A stretch of DNA of 64,000 nucleotides from Pseudomonas rhizophila (lineage in GTDB: Bacteria; Pseudomonadota; Gammaproteobacteria; Pseudomonadales; Pseudomonadaceae), in NCBI RefSeq assembly GCF_003033885.1, contig NZ_CP024081.1:3497350-3561349 (forward strand), read 5' to 3'. The notes under the pieces were generated by a model. It did not search any database, was not told where the DNA came from, and saw only the letters and a list, made by a program, of their open reading frames with translations. Positions 46,336 to 54,415 of this stretch are shown here, piece by piece; the first letter of the stretch is position 1, and every line of letters starts with the position of its first letter. A program made the position numbers and the translations under genes.

Positions 46336-46373
46336 CGTGTTTTTCGCCCGACGCAGACCCTCGCAGGAGCCCC

Positions 46374-47264
46374 ATGGAGCAATTTCGCAATATCGGCATC
46401 ATCGGTCGCCTGGGCAGTTCGCAGGTGCTGGACACTGTTCGCCGACTCAAACGTTTCCTCCTGGAGCGGCACCTGCATGTGATCCTCGAAGATACCATCG
46501 CCGAAGTCTTGCCTGGTCACGGCCTGCAGACTTCGTCGCGCAAGATGCTCGGCGAAGTCTGTGACATGGTGATCGTGGTCGGCGGCGATGGCAGTCTGCT
46601 GGGGGCCGCCCGAGCCCTGGCGCGGCACAACATTCCGGTACTGGGCATCAACCGGGGCAGCCTGGGGTTTCTGACCGATATCCGCCCCGACGAGCTGGAA
46701 ACCAAAGTGGCCGAGGTATTGGACGGTCACTATCTGGTGGAGAATCGCTTCCTGCTGCAAGCCGAGGTGCGCCGTCACGCCGAAGCCATCGGCCAGGGCG
46801 ATGCCCTCAACGATGTGGTGCTGCACCCCGGCAAATCCACGCGGATGATCGAATTCGAGCTGTATATCGACGGTCAGTTCGTCTGCAGCCAGAAGGCCGA
46901 CGGCCTGATCGTCGCCACGCCCACCGGCTCCACGGCCTATGCGCTTTCCGCCGGTGGCCCGATCATGCATCCCAAGCTCGACGCTATTGTGATTGTGCCC
47001 ATGTACCCCCATACCTTGTCTGGGCGACCCATTGTGGTCGATGGCAATAGTGAGCTGAAAATCGTCGTGTCCAAGGATATGCAGATCTACCCGCAAGTGT
47101 CCTGTGACGGCCAGAACCATTTCACCTGCGCGCCGGGTGACACCATCACCGTCAGCAAAAAAGCGCAGAAGCTGCGCCTGATCCACCCGCTGGATCACAA
47201 TTACTACGAAGTCTGCCGGACCAAGCTCGGCTGGGGCAGTCGATTGGGGGGTGGAGGCGACTGA
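46374..47264 (+). CDS. nadK: NAD kinase
   Basis: 296-aa ATP-NAD kinase, the only route to NADP+. The GGDGS motif is in VVGGDGSLLGAARAL (~68-82), and the second conserved block is KADGLIVATPTGSTAYALSAGG. Length equals E. coli NadK (292). GGAGCCCC precedes ATG 46374. Its TGA shares one base with the ATG of the next gene (TGATG). Confidence 0.97.
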   Translation: MEQFRNIGIIGRLGSSQVLDTVRRLKRFLLERHLHVILEDTIAEVLPGHGLQTSSRKMLGEVCDMVIVVGGDGSLLGAARALARHNIPVLGINRGSLGFLTDIRPDELETKVAEVLDGHYLVENRFLLQAEVRRHAEAIGQGDALNDVVLHPGKSTRMIEFELYIDGQFVCSQKADGLIVATPTGSTAYALSAGGPIMHPKLDAIVIVPMYPHTLSGRPIVVDGNSELKIVVSKDMQIYPQVSCDGQNHFTCAPGDTITVSKKAQKLRLIHPLDHNYYEVCRTKLGWGSRLGGGGD

Positions 47265-48235
47265 TGCTCGATCCTGCGCGCAGTTACGACCTGATCGGCG
47301 ACGTGCACGGATGCGCCCTGACCCTGGAACGCCTGCTGGACCGCCTCGGTTATCACAAGCAGGGCGGCGTCTGGCGGCACCCGTCGCGCATGGCCGTGTT
47401 CCTGGGGGACATCATCGACCGTGGTCCGCGGATCCGCGAAGCCCTGCACATCGTCCACGACATGGTGGTGGCCGGTCAGGCGCTGTGCATCATGGGCAAC
47501 CACGAGTTCAACGCCCTGGGCTGGAGCACGCCGGCGTTGCCGGGCAGCGGCCAGCGCTACGTGCGCGAACACACCCCGCGCCATGCCCGTCTGCTCAACG
47601 AAACCCTGACCCAGTTCGAGCAGCATCCGGGCGACTGGCATGACTTTCTCAAGTGGTTTTACGAGTTGCCGCTGTTTGTCGATGCCCAGCGCTTTCGGGT
47701 GGTCCACGCCTGCTGGGACAACGGTCTGATCGAGCCGCTGCGAGGCTTGTTCCCGGACGGCTGTATCGACGAGCACTTCCTCCAGGCCTCGGCGGAGCCG
47801 GGCAGTTTCGCCTGCACGGTGTTTGATCGCCTGCTGCGCGGTACCGACATGCGCTTGCCCCATGGCCTGACCCTCACCGGCGGCGACGGCCTGACCCGTT
47901 CGTTCTTTCGCACCAAGTTCTGGGAAGACGATCCTCAGACCTATGGAGACATCGTGTTCCAACCCGACGCCTTGCCCGAACCGGTGGCTCGCACGCCGCT
48001 GTCGCCCGACGAAAAGAATAATCTGCTGCGCTATGGCGTGCATGAACCCATGCTGTTCGTCGGTCATTACTGGCGCAGCGGCAAACCCGCGCCGATCCGC
48101 TCGAACCTGGCCTGCCTGGATTACAGCGCGGTGCTTTACGGAAAACTGGTGGCCTATCGTCTCGACGCAGAAACCCGACTGGACCCGCATAAATTTGTCT
48201 GGGTCGATGTCGAACGGCCGGAGGAACTGCGATGA
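47264..48235 (+). CDS. Metallophosphoesterase (calcineurin-like)
   Basis: 323-aa phosphoesterase. The metal-binding motifs are in order: GDVHG (13-17), GDIIDRGPR (48-56), GNHE (~78-81) and GHYW near residue 263. This is the PP2A/ApaH-like family; substrate unknown. It is translationally coupled to nadK upstream (one-base overlap) and to the rhomboid gene downstream (4-bp overlap), suggesting co-expression with NADP synthesis. Confidence 0.9.
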   Translation: MLDPARSYDLIGDVHGCALTLERLLDRLGYHKQGGVWRHPSRMAVFLGDIIDRGPRIREALHIVHDMVVAGQALCIMGNHEFNALGWSTPALPGSGQRYVREHTPRHARLLNETLTQFEQHPGDWHDFLKWFYELPLFVDAQRFRVVHACWDNGLIEPLRGLFPDGCIDEHFLQASAEPGSFACTVFDRLLRGTDMRLPHGLTLTGGDGLTRSFFRTKFWEDDPQTYGDIVFQPDALPEPVARTPLSPDEKNNLLRYGVHEPMLFVGHYWRSGKPAPIRSNLACLDYSAVLYGKLVAYRLDAETRLDPHKFVWVDVERPEELR

Positions 48236-49104
48236 GCGTCGTGGCGGTCTTGCGCTTGCCCTTGGCCGAGGATCTGAGCGGCTTCGTCAAATTGCTGCAA
48301 CGCATGCAGGTGCCCCATCGGGTCAGCGAGGAGGCGGGCGAGCAGGTGCTCTGGGTGCCCGATGAAATCTGCGAAGACGTGCGCTCGTTGTATGCACGCT
48401 TCCCGAGCGGCGATCCCGAGCACCAGTTGGAGTTGCCGGGCACCGGCAGCACGTCGCGACGGCCTGGTTTCGTCCAGCAACTGACCCGCAGCCCGGTTAC
48501 AGCACTGGTGTTGCTGCTGAGCCTGATCGTCGGCGCCGTGACGTTGCTGGGGGAAAATCTCGAGACCTTGCGCTGGCTGACATTCCTGGAGTTTCGCGTC
48601 GTCGGCGACTATATCCATTTCACGCCCCTGGCCGACAGCCTGGCGGCAGGGCAGTGGTGGCGCCTGGTGACGCCGATGCTGATCCATTTCGGTTTCCTGC
48701 ACATCGCCATGAATGGCATGTGGTACTGGGAACTGGGACGGCGGATTGAAGCGCGCCAGGGCGGCATCAACCTGCTGGGGCTGACACTGCTGTTCAGCCT
48801 CGTGTCCAACTTCGCCCAATATTTCTTCAGCGGCCCGACCTTGTTCGGCGGCTTGTCCGGCGTGCTCTATGGTCTGTTGGGGCACTGCTGGATCTTTCAA
48901 CTGCTGGCGCCGAACCCGGCCTATCACTTGCCCCGTGGGGTGCTGGTGATGATGCTGGTGTGGCTGGTGCTGTGCCTGTCCGGGCTGATCTCGCTGATCG
49001 GTTTCGGCGAAATCGCCAACGCGGCCCACGTCGGCGGGCTGCTCATCGGTTGCTTCACGGGTTTGTTGGGCGGGCTGTTCGCTCGTCGTAAAATGGCCCT
49101 CTGA
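48232..49104 (+). CDS. Rhomboid-family intramembrane serine protease (GlpG-like)
   Basis: 290-aa membrane protease. A cytoplasmic N-terminal domain (~1-85) precedes six helices. The catalytic dyad is Ser209 (GGLSGVLYG) and His266 (NAAHVGG), and HFGFLHIAMNGMW carries the oxyanion His and Asn residues. This is the GlpG layout, though GlpG in E. coli lies with glp genes. Overlaps the phosphoesterase gene by 4 bp. Confidence 0.93.
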   Translation: MSVVAVLRLPLAEDLSGFVKLLQRMQVPHRVSEEAGEQVLWVPDEICEDVRSLYARFPSGDPEHQLELPGTGSTSRRPGFVQQLTRSPVTALVLLLSLIVGAVTLLGENLETLRWLTFLEFRVVGDYIHFTPLADSLAAGQWWRLVTPMLIHFGFLHIAMNGMWYWELGRRIEARQGGINLLGLTLLFSLVSNFAQYFFSGPTLFGGLSGVLYGLLGHCWIFQLLAPNPAYHLPRGVLVMMLVWLVLCLSGLISLIGFGEIANAAHVGGLLIGCFTGLLGGLFARRKMAL

Positions 49105-49148
49105 CGGCGCCTGTAATATTTGAATATGCGCGATTGCGCGGAGAACCC

Positions 49149-49409
49149 ATGTCCTCGTTCAACGAAATGATCAAAAACATCACCCCCGAGATCTATCAGA
49201 GCCTGAAGCTGGCGGTGGAAATCGGTAAATGGGCCGATGGCAACAAGCTCACCGCCGAACAGCGCGAATTGTCGCTGCAGGCGATGATCGCCTGGGAGAT
49301 GCAGAATCTGCCCGAAGAGGAACGCACCGGCTACATGGGCCCGCAGGAGTGCCAGTCGAAGGCCACAGAAGTGCCGAACATCCTGTTCAAGTCGGATGCC
49401 ATCCATTGA
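49149..49409 (+). CDS. DUF1315 (YeaC-like) protein
   Basis: 86-aa soluble protein matching DUF1315/YeaC: the NEMIKNITPEIYQSLKLAVEIGKWADG start and AMIAWEMQNLPEEERTGYM (in pieces). Function unknown. ATG 49149 is preferred to 49134. Its TGA overlaps the likely TTG start of the next gene by 4 bp. Confidence 0.88.
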   Translation: MSSFNEMIKNITPEIYQSLKLAVEIGKWADGNKLTAEQRELSLQAMIAWEMQNLPEEERTGYMGPQECQSKATEVPNILFKSDAIH

Positions 49410-50236
49410 TCGAGATTGGCCGCGGTGCAATCAGCAAGATGTCGGCACGCCTTGACGGGCCGACCGTTCAATACGCCTTTCGCCTGGGCGATACCGAGGT
49501 GCCAGTCAACCCGTTGATTGGCAGCACGGTGCGCCTGGAGTTTCTCGGTGCGATCCACTGCAGCCATTGCGGACGCAGGACCAAGACCAGCTTCAGCCAG
49601 GGTTATTGCTACCCCTGCATGACTAAACTGGCCCAGTGCGACCTGTGCATCATGAGCCCTGAGCGCTGCCACTTCGATGCGGGCACCTGCCGCGAGCCGG
49701 CCTGGGGCGAACAGTTCTGCATGACCGATCATGTGGTGTACCTGGCCAATTCCTCGGGCGTGAAAGTCGGCATCACCCGCGCCACGCAGCTGCCGACCCG
49801 CTGGCTGGACCAGGGCGCCAGCCAGGCGCTGCCGATCCTGCGGGTCGCCACTCGCCAGCAATCGGGCTTTGTCGAAGACCTGTTCCGCAGCCAGGTGGCG
49901 GACAAGACCAACTGGCGCGCATTGCTCAAGGGCGACGCCGTGGCGGTGGACCTGCCGCAGATCCGCGATTCGCTGTTCGAGAGCTGCGCCGAAGGACTGC
50001 AAGGCTTGCAGGAACGATTCGGCCTGCAAGCGATCCAGACCATAGCGGACGTCGAGCCGGTCGAGATCCGTTATCCGGTGGAGCAATACCCGGCCAAGAT
50101 CGTCAGCTTCAACCTGGACAAGAACCCGATTGCCGAAGGCACGCTGCTGGGGATCAAGGGCCAATACCTGATTTTCGACACTGGCGTGATCAATATTCGT
50201 AAATACACGGCTTATCAGCTCGCCGTGCATCAGTAG
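49406..50236 (+). CDS. DUF2797 protein with zinc-ribbon-like cysteines
   Basis: 276-aa protein. Cysteine pairs are seen in HCSHCGRRT, GYCYPC and QCDLC, then ERCHFDAGTCREP and EQFCMTDH, suggesting two metal sites. The following SSGVKVGITRATQLPTRWLDQGA resembles a GIY-YIG-like strand arrangement. TTG 49406 gives LIEIGRGAISKMSARL and couples to the DUF1315 stop; ATG 49439 is the alternative. pepN starts 14 bp downstream. Role unknown. Confidence 0.85.
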   Translation: MIEIGRGAISKMSARLDGPTVQYAFRLGDTEVPVNPLIGSTVRLEFLGAIHCSHCGRRTKTSFSQGYCYPCMTKLAQCDLCIMSPERCHFDAGTCREPAWGEQFCMTDHVVYLANSSGVKVGITRATQLPTRWLDQGASQALPILRVATRQQSGFVEDLFRSQVADKTNWRALLKGDAVAVDLPQIRDSLFESCAEGLQGLQERFGLQAIQTIADVEPVEIRYPVEQYPAKIVSFNLDKNPIAEGTLLGIKGQYLIFDTGVINIRKYTAYQLAVHQ

Positions 50237-50249
50237 AAGGATTTGCCCC

Positions 50250-52907
50250 ATGCGCACCGAACAACCGAAGATGATTTACCTGAAGGACTATCAGGCGCCC
50301 GAGTACCTGATCGACGAGACGCACCTGACCTTCGAGTTGTTCGAGGACCACAGCCTGGTCCATGCGCAACTGGTGATGCGCCGTAACCCCGAGCGCGGTG
50401 CCGGCCTGCCGCCCCTGGTGCTCGATGGCCAGCAGCTGGAACTGCTCTCGATCAAGCTCGATGACACCGACCTCAATCCGCTGGACTATCAGCTGGACGC
50501 CAGCCACCTGACCCTGCAACCCAAGGCCCCGGCCTTCACGGTGGACACCACTGTCAGGATCCACCCGGAAACCAACACCGCCCTGGAAGGCTTGTACAAG
50601 TCCGGCAGCATGTTCTGCACCCAGTGCGAGGCCGAAGGTTTCCGCAAGATCACCTATTACCTCGACCGCCCGGATGTGATGAGTACGTTCACCACCACGG
50701 TGGTGGCCGAGCAGCACAGCTATCCGGTGTTGCTGTCCAACGGCAACCCGATCGCCAGCGGTCCCGGCGAAGATGGCCGGCACTGGGCGACCTGGGAAGA
50801 CCCGTTCAAGAAACCCGCCTACCTGTTTGCCCTGGTGGCCGGTGACCTGTGGTGCGTCGAAGACACCTTCACCACCATGACCGAGCGCACCGTGGCGCTG
50901 CGCATCTATGTCGAGCCGGAAAACATCGATAAGTGCCAGCACGCCATGACCAGCCTGAAGAAGTCGATGCGCTGGGATGAAGAGGTCTATGGCCGTGAGT
51001 ATGACCTGGACATCTTCATGATCGTCGCGGTCAACGACTTCAACATGGGCGCCATGGAAAACAAGGGCCTGAACATCTTCAACTCCAGCGCAGTGCTGGC
51101 CCGCGCCGAAACCGCCACCGATGCCGCGCACCAGCGGGTCGAAGCGATCGTTGCCCACGAGTATTTCCATAACTGGTCGGGTAACCGCGTGACGTGCCGT
51201 GACTGGTTCCAGTTGTCCCTCAAGGAAGGCTTCACTGTGTTCCGCGACGCCGGTTTTTCGGCCGACATGAACTCAGCCACGGTCAAGCGTATCCAGGACG
51301 TGGCGTACCTGCGCACTCACCAGTTTGCCGAAGACGCAGGTCCCATGGCCCACCCGGTGCGCCCGGACAGCTTCATCGAAATTTCCAACTTCTACACCCT
51401 GACCGTGTACGAAAAGGGGTCGGAAGTGGTCGGCATGATCCACACCCTGCTGGGGGCCGAGGGCTTTCGCAAGGGCAGCGACCTGTACTTCGAGCGCCAC
51501 GACGGCCAGGCCGTGACCTGCGATGACTTCATCAAGGCCATGGAGGATGCCAACGGCGTCGACCTGAGTCAGTTCAAGCGCTGGTACAGCCAGGCGGGTA
51601 CGCCACGGCTGGCGGTCAGCGAGTCCTACGACGCTGCTGCCCGAACCTACAGCCTGACCTTCAGCCAGAGCTGCCCACCGACCCCGGACAAAATGGAAAA
51701 ACTGCCATTTGTGATTCCCGTGGAGCTGGGTTTGCTGGACAGCAAGGGCAACGAAATCCCTCTGCGCCTGGCCGGCGAAGCGGCGGCAACTGGCACGTCC
51801 CGGGTGATCTCGGTGACCGAAGCCGAGCAGACCGTCACCTTTGTCGACATCGCCGAAAAGCCGTTGCCTTCGTTGTTGCGCGGCTTCTCGGCCCCGGTGA
51901 AGCTGAGCTTCCCGTACGATCGGGACCACTTGATGTTCCTGATGCAGCACGACAGCGACGGCTTCAACCGCTGGGATGCCGGCCAGCAGTTGTCGGTGCA
52001 GGTGCTGCAGGAACTGATCGCCCAGCATCAGAAAGGCGAAAATCTGGTGCTGGATCCGCGTCTGGTCAGCGCTTTGCGTAGCGTGCTGTCGGACGAATCC
52101 CTGGATCAGGCCATGGTCGCGGAAATGCTCTCGCTGCCAAGCGAGGCTTATCTGACGGAAATCAGCGAAGTGGCCGACGTGGAGGCGATCCATGCCGCGC
52201 GGGAATTCGCCCGTCAGCAACTGGCGGACAATCTGTTCGAAGCCCTGTGGCTGCGCTATGAGGCCAACCGTGACCTGTCCAAGCGCACGCCGTACGTGGC
52301 CGAGGCCGAGCATTTCGCCCGCCGTGCCTTGCAGAACATCGCGCTGTCGTACCTGATGCTGACCGACAAGCCGGAAGTGCTCAGTGCCACCCTGGAGCAG
52401 TTCGACACCGCCGACAATATGACCGAGCGTCTCACGGCCCTGGCGGTGCTGGTCAATTCCCCGTTCGAAGCCGAGAAGGCCAAGGCGCTGGAAGTGTTCG
52501 CGGAGAACTTCAAAGGCAACCCGCTGGTCATGGACCAATGGTTCAGCGTCCAGGCCGGCAGCCCGTTGCCGGGCGGCCTGGCGCGGGTCAAGGCCTTGAT
52601 GGAACATCCGGCGTTCAATATCAAGAACCCGAACAAGGTACGCGCTTTGGTGGGGGCGTTTGCCGGGCAGAACCTGATCAACTTCCACGCGGCTGACGGT
52701 TCAGGTTATCGCTTCCTGGCGGATCTGGTGATCCAGCTCAATGGCTTCAACCCGCAGATCGCCGCACGGCAACTGGCGCCACTGACCCGCTGGCGCAAAT
52801 ACGACAGTGCCCGCCAGGCGCTGATGAAAGCCGAGCTGGAGCGCATCCTGGCGTCCGGCGGGCTGTCGGCCGATGTGTTCGAAGTGGTGAGCAAGAGCCT
52901 GGCGTGA
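50250..52907 (+). CDS. pepN: Aminopeptidase N (M1 family)
   Basis: 885-aa zinc aminopeptidase (E. coli PepN 870 aa) with four-domain layout. The exopeptidase motif GAMEN is in NMGAMENKGLN, and the zinc site HEYFH followed by LKEG (HExxH-x18-E) is intact. It is cytoplasmic, with no signal peptide. ATG 50250 follows AAGGATTTGCCCC. It ends the tightly spaced nadK-pepN run and is followed by a hairpin. Confidence 0.97.
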   Translation: MRTEQPKMIYLKDYQAPEYLIDETHLTFELFEDHSLVHAQLVMRRNPERGAGLPPLVLDGQQLELLSIKLDDTDLNPLDYQLDASHLTLQPKAPAFTVDTTVRIHPETNTALEGLYKSGSMFCTQCEAEGFRKITYYLDRPDVMSTFTTTVVAEQHSYPVLLSNGNPIASGPGEDGRHWATWEDPFKKPAYLFALVAGDLWCVEDTFTTMTERTVALRIYVEPENIDKCQHAMTSLKKSMRWDEEVYGREYDLDIFMIVAVNDFNMGAMENKGLNIFNSSAVLARAETATDAAHQRVEAIVAHEYFHNWSGNRVTCRDWFQLSLKEGFTVFRDAGFSADMNSATVKRIQDVAYLRTHQFAEDAGPMAHPVRPDSFIEISNFYTLTVYEKGSEVVGMIHTLLGAEGFRKGSDLYFERHDGQAVTCDDFIKAMEDANGVDLSQFKRWYSQAGTPRLAVSESYDAAARTYSLTFSQSCPPTPDKMEKLPFVIPVELGLLDSKGNEIPLRLAGEAAATGTSRVISVTEAEQTVTFVDIAEKPLPSLLRGFSAPVKLSFPYDRDHLMFLMQHDSDGFNRWDAGQQLSVQVLQELIAQHQKGENLVLDPRLVSALRSVLSDESLDQAMVAEMLSLPSEAYLTEISEVADVEAIHAAREFARQQLADNLFEALWLRYEANRDLSKRTPYVAEAEHFARRALQNIALSYLMLTDKPEVLSATLEQFDTADNMTERLTALAVLVNSPFEAEKAKALEVFAENFKGNPLVMDQWFSVQAGSPLPGGLARVKALMEHPAFNIKNPNKVRALVGAFAGQNLINFHAADGSGYRFLADLVIQLNGFNPQIAARQLAPLTRWRKYDSARQALMKAELERILASGGLSADVFEVVSKSLA

Positions 52908-52913
52908 CCTTGG

Positions 52914-52942
52914 CACCGCGGTCTGCCTTGCAGGCCGCGGTG
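52914..52942 (+). terminator. Hairpin after pepN, probable terminator
   Basis: Inverted repeat CACCGCGG ... CCGCGGTG starting 7 bp after the pepN stop, with only a short T-rich tail (TGTTCCC). Confidence 0.55.
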
Positions 52943-52946
52943 TTCC

Positions 52947-53041
52947 CATCGCGAGCAGGCTCGCTCCCACAGGTGATCTTCAGTGAGCATATATCTTGTG
53001 TTCAACATTGATCCCTTGTGGGAGCGAGCCTGCTCGCGATG
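52947..53041. repeat. REP pair with partly conserved spacer
   Basis: A minus and a plus standard unit; the spacer begins GTGATCTTCAGTGAGCA, close to the spacer of the pairs at 20954 and 21653. Confidence 0.9.
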
Positions 53042-53319
53042 GCGTCAGACCTGTCTACACAACAACCGCCTCGATAGCCTGCCATAACCTCCCCGAATAC
53101 CCCTTCATTCACCCCCGACCGCACTGCGCCACGGTTAACAAAAGATAACGCGGCGTCGATTGTCAGACCTTTCCAAAGCCCGATAGGATAGGTCAGCTTC
53201 CGAAGTGGCTCTAGATTGCAGGTTTCAGGACTATGCTCCAGAACAGTCAATCACGATGAGCCCGCTTACGGCGCCCTGAAGGGTTGAATGACCTAACAAT
53301 AATAATGGGGGAAAGGTCT
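53042..53319 (+). other. Leader and promoter region of the YCF48-RND pair
   Basis: About 280 bp without a gene. A candidate sigma-70 promoter TTGTCA (53160-53165), 18-bp spacer, TAGGAT (53184-53189) is present; the message leader would then be about 125 nt. A short A/T-rich stretch (CTAACAATAATAATGGGG) precedes the ribosome binding site. No small coding gene supported. Confidence 0.4.
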
Positions 53320-54372
53320 ATGAATGAGCCTGTCATGGCTGTGGGCCGCTGCCGGCCGCCGGTACTGCGCAGAGTCGCGTTGCTGGTCTCGGCGCTCTCG
53401 CTGCTGGGCTCTGCCGTGTTGTCTGCACCGGTGATGGCCGTAGCGGCTTCGACATCCGATGTCATCTATTCCGTCGAGTCGGCCAAGGCCAGCAAAACCC
53501 TGATGCTCGATGTGGTCCATGCCGGCAAACGCCTGGTGGCGGTCGGTGATCGCGGGCACATTGTCTATTCGGACGATCAGGGCGGTTCCTGGACTCAGGC
53601 CAAGGTGCCGACCCGCCAGTTGCTCACCGCAGTATTTTTCGTCGATGACAAACACGGCTGGGCCGTGGGGCACGACGCGCAGATACTGGCCAGCGAAGAC
53701 GGTGGCAGCACCTGGACCAAGCAATTCGAAGACCTGCCCCGTGAATCGCCGCTGCTGGACGTCTGGTTCAAGGACGCGAGCAACGGTTTTGCCGTGGGCG
53801 CCTACGGGGCGCTGTTCGAAACCACCGACGGCGGCAAGCACTGGGAAGAGGTCGGGGATCGTCTCGACAACGAAGACCAGTTCCACCTCAACGCGATAGC
53901 TGCGGTGAAAGACGCCGGGCTGTTCATCGTCGGTGAGGCTGGCAGCATGTTCCGCTCCAGCGATTGGGGCCAGACCTGGGAAAAGATCGAAGGCCCATAC
54001 GAAGGTTCGCTGTTCGGCGTCATCGGCACCGCTCAGCCTTCAACGCTGTTGGCCTACGGCCTGCGCGGCAACCTCTATCGCTCCACCGATTTTGGTAGCA
54101 CCTGGGAGCAGGTCGAGCTCAAGGCCACCCGCGGTGCCCTGGAATTCGGCCTGTCCGGGGCCACGCTCTTGCCAGATGGCTCCATCGTAATTGTCGGCAA
54201 TGGCGGCAGTGTGGTGCGCAGCAGTGATGACGGCGTGACCTTCAGCGTGTTCAACCGCCCGGATCGGATTTCCGTGGCGGCTGTCACGGCGGCGGGCAAC
54301 GGCAATCTGATCCTGGCAGGACAGGGTGGCGTTCATGCCACCACCCCCACCGGCGCTGAATTGAGCAAATGA
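53320..54372 (+). CDS. YCF48-like beta-propeller protein, exported
   Basis: 350-aa protein with a probable signal peptide (~1-43, ending SAPVMAVAAS) and repeated Asp-box/BNR-type motifs: SDDQGGSWTQ, SEDGGSTWTK, TTDGGKHWEE, SSDWGQTWEK, STDFGSTWEQ and SSDDGVTF. They form a seven-bladed propeller as in YCF48/HCF136. In bacteria such proteins often sit next to RND/MMPL transporters, as here (44 bp). ATG 53320 with AAAGG upstream is used. Confidence 0.88.
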   Translation: MNEPVMAVGRCRPPVLRRVALLVSALSLLGSAVLSAPVMAVAASTSDVIYSVESAKASKTLMLDVVHAGKRLVAVGDRGHIVYSDDQGGSWTQAKVPTRQLLTAVFFVDDKHGWAVGHDAQILASEDGGSTWTKQFEDLPRESPLLDVWFKDASNGFAVGAYGALFETTDGGKHWEEVGDRLDNEDQFHLNAIAAVKDAGLFIVGEAGSMFRSSDWGQTWEKIEGPYEGSLFGVIGTAQPSTLLAYGLRGNLYRSTDFGSTWEQVELKATRGALEFGLSGATLLPDGSIVIVGNGGSVVRSSDDGVTFSVFNRPDRISVAAVTAAGNGNLILAGQGGVHATTPTGAELSK

Positions 54373-54415
54373 GCCGCAAACATCCGGCGGGCACAATAAC
54401 AAGAAGGCGGACCCC

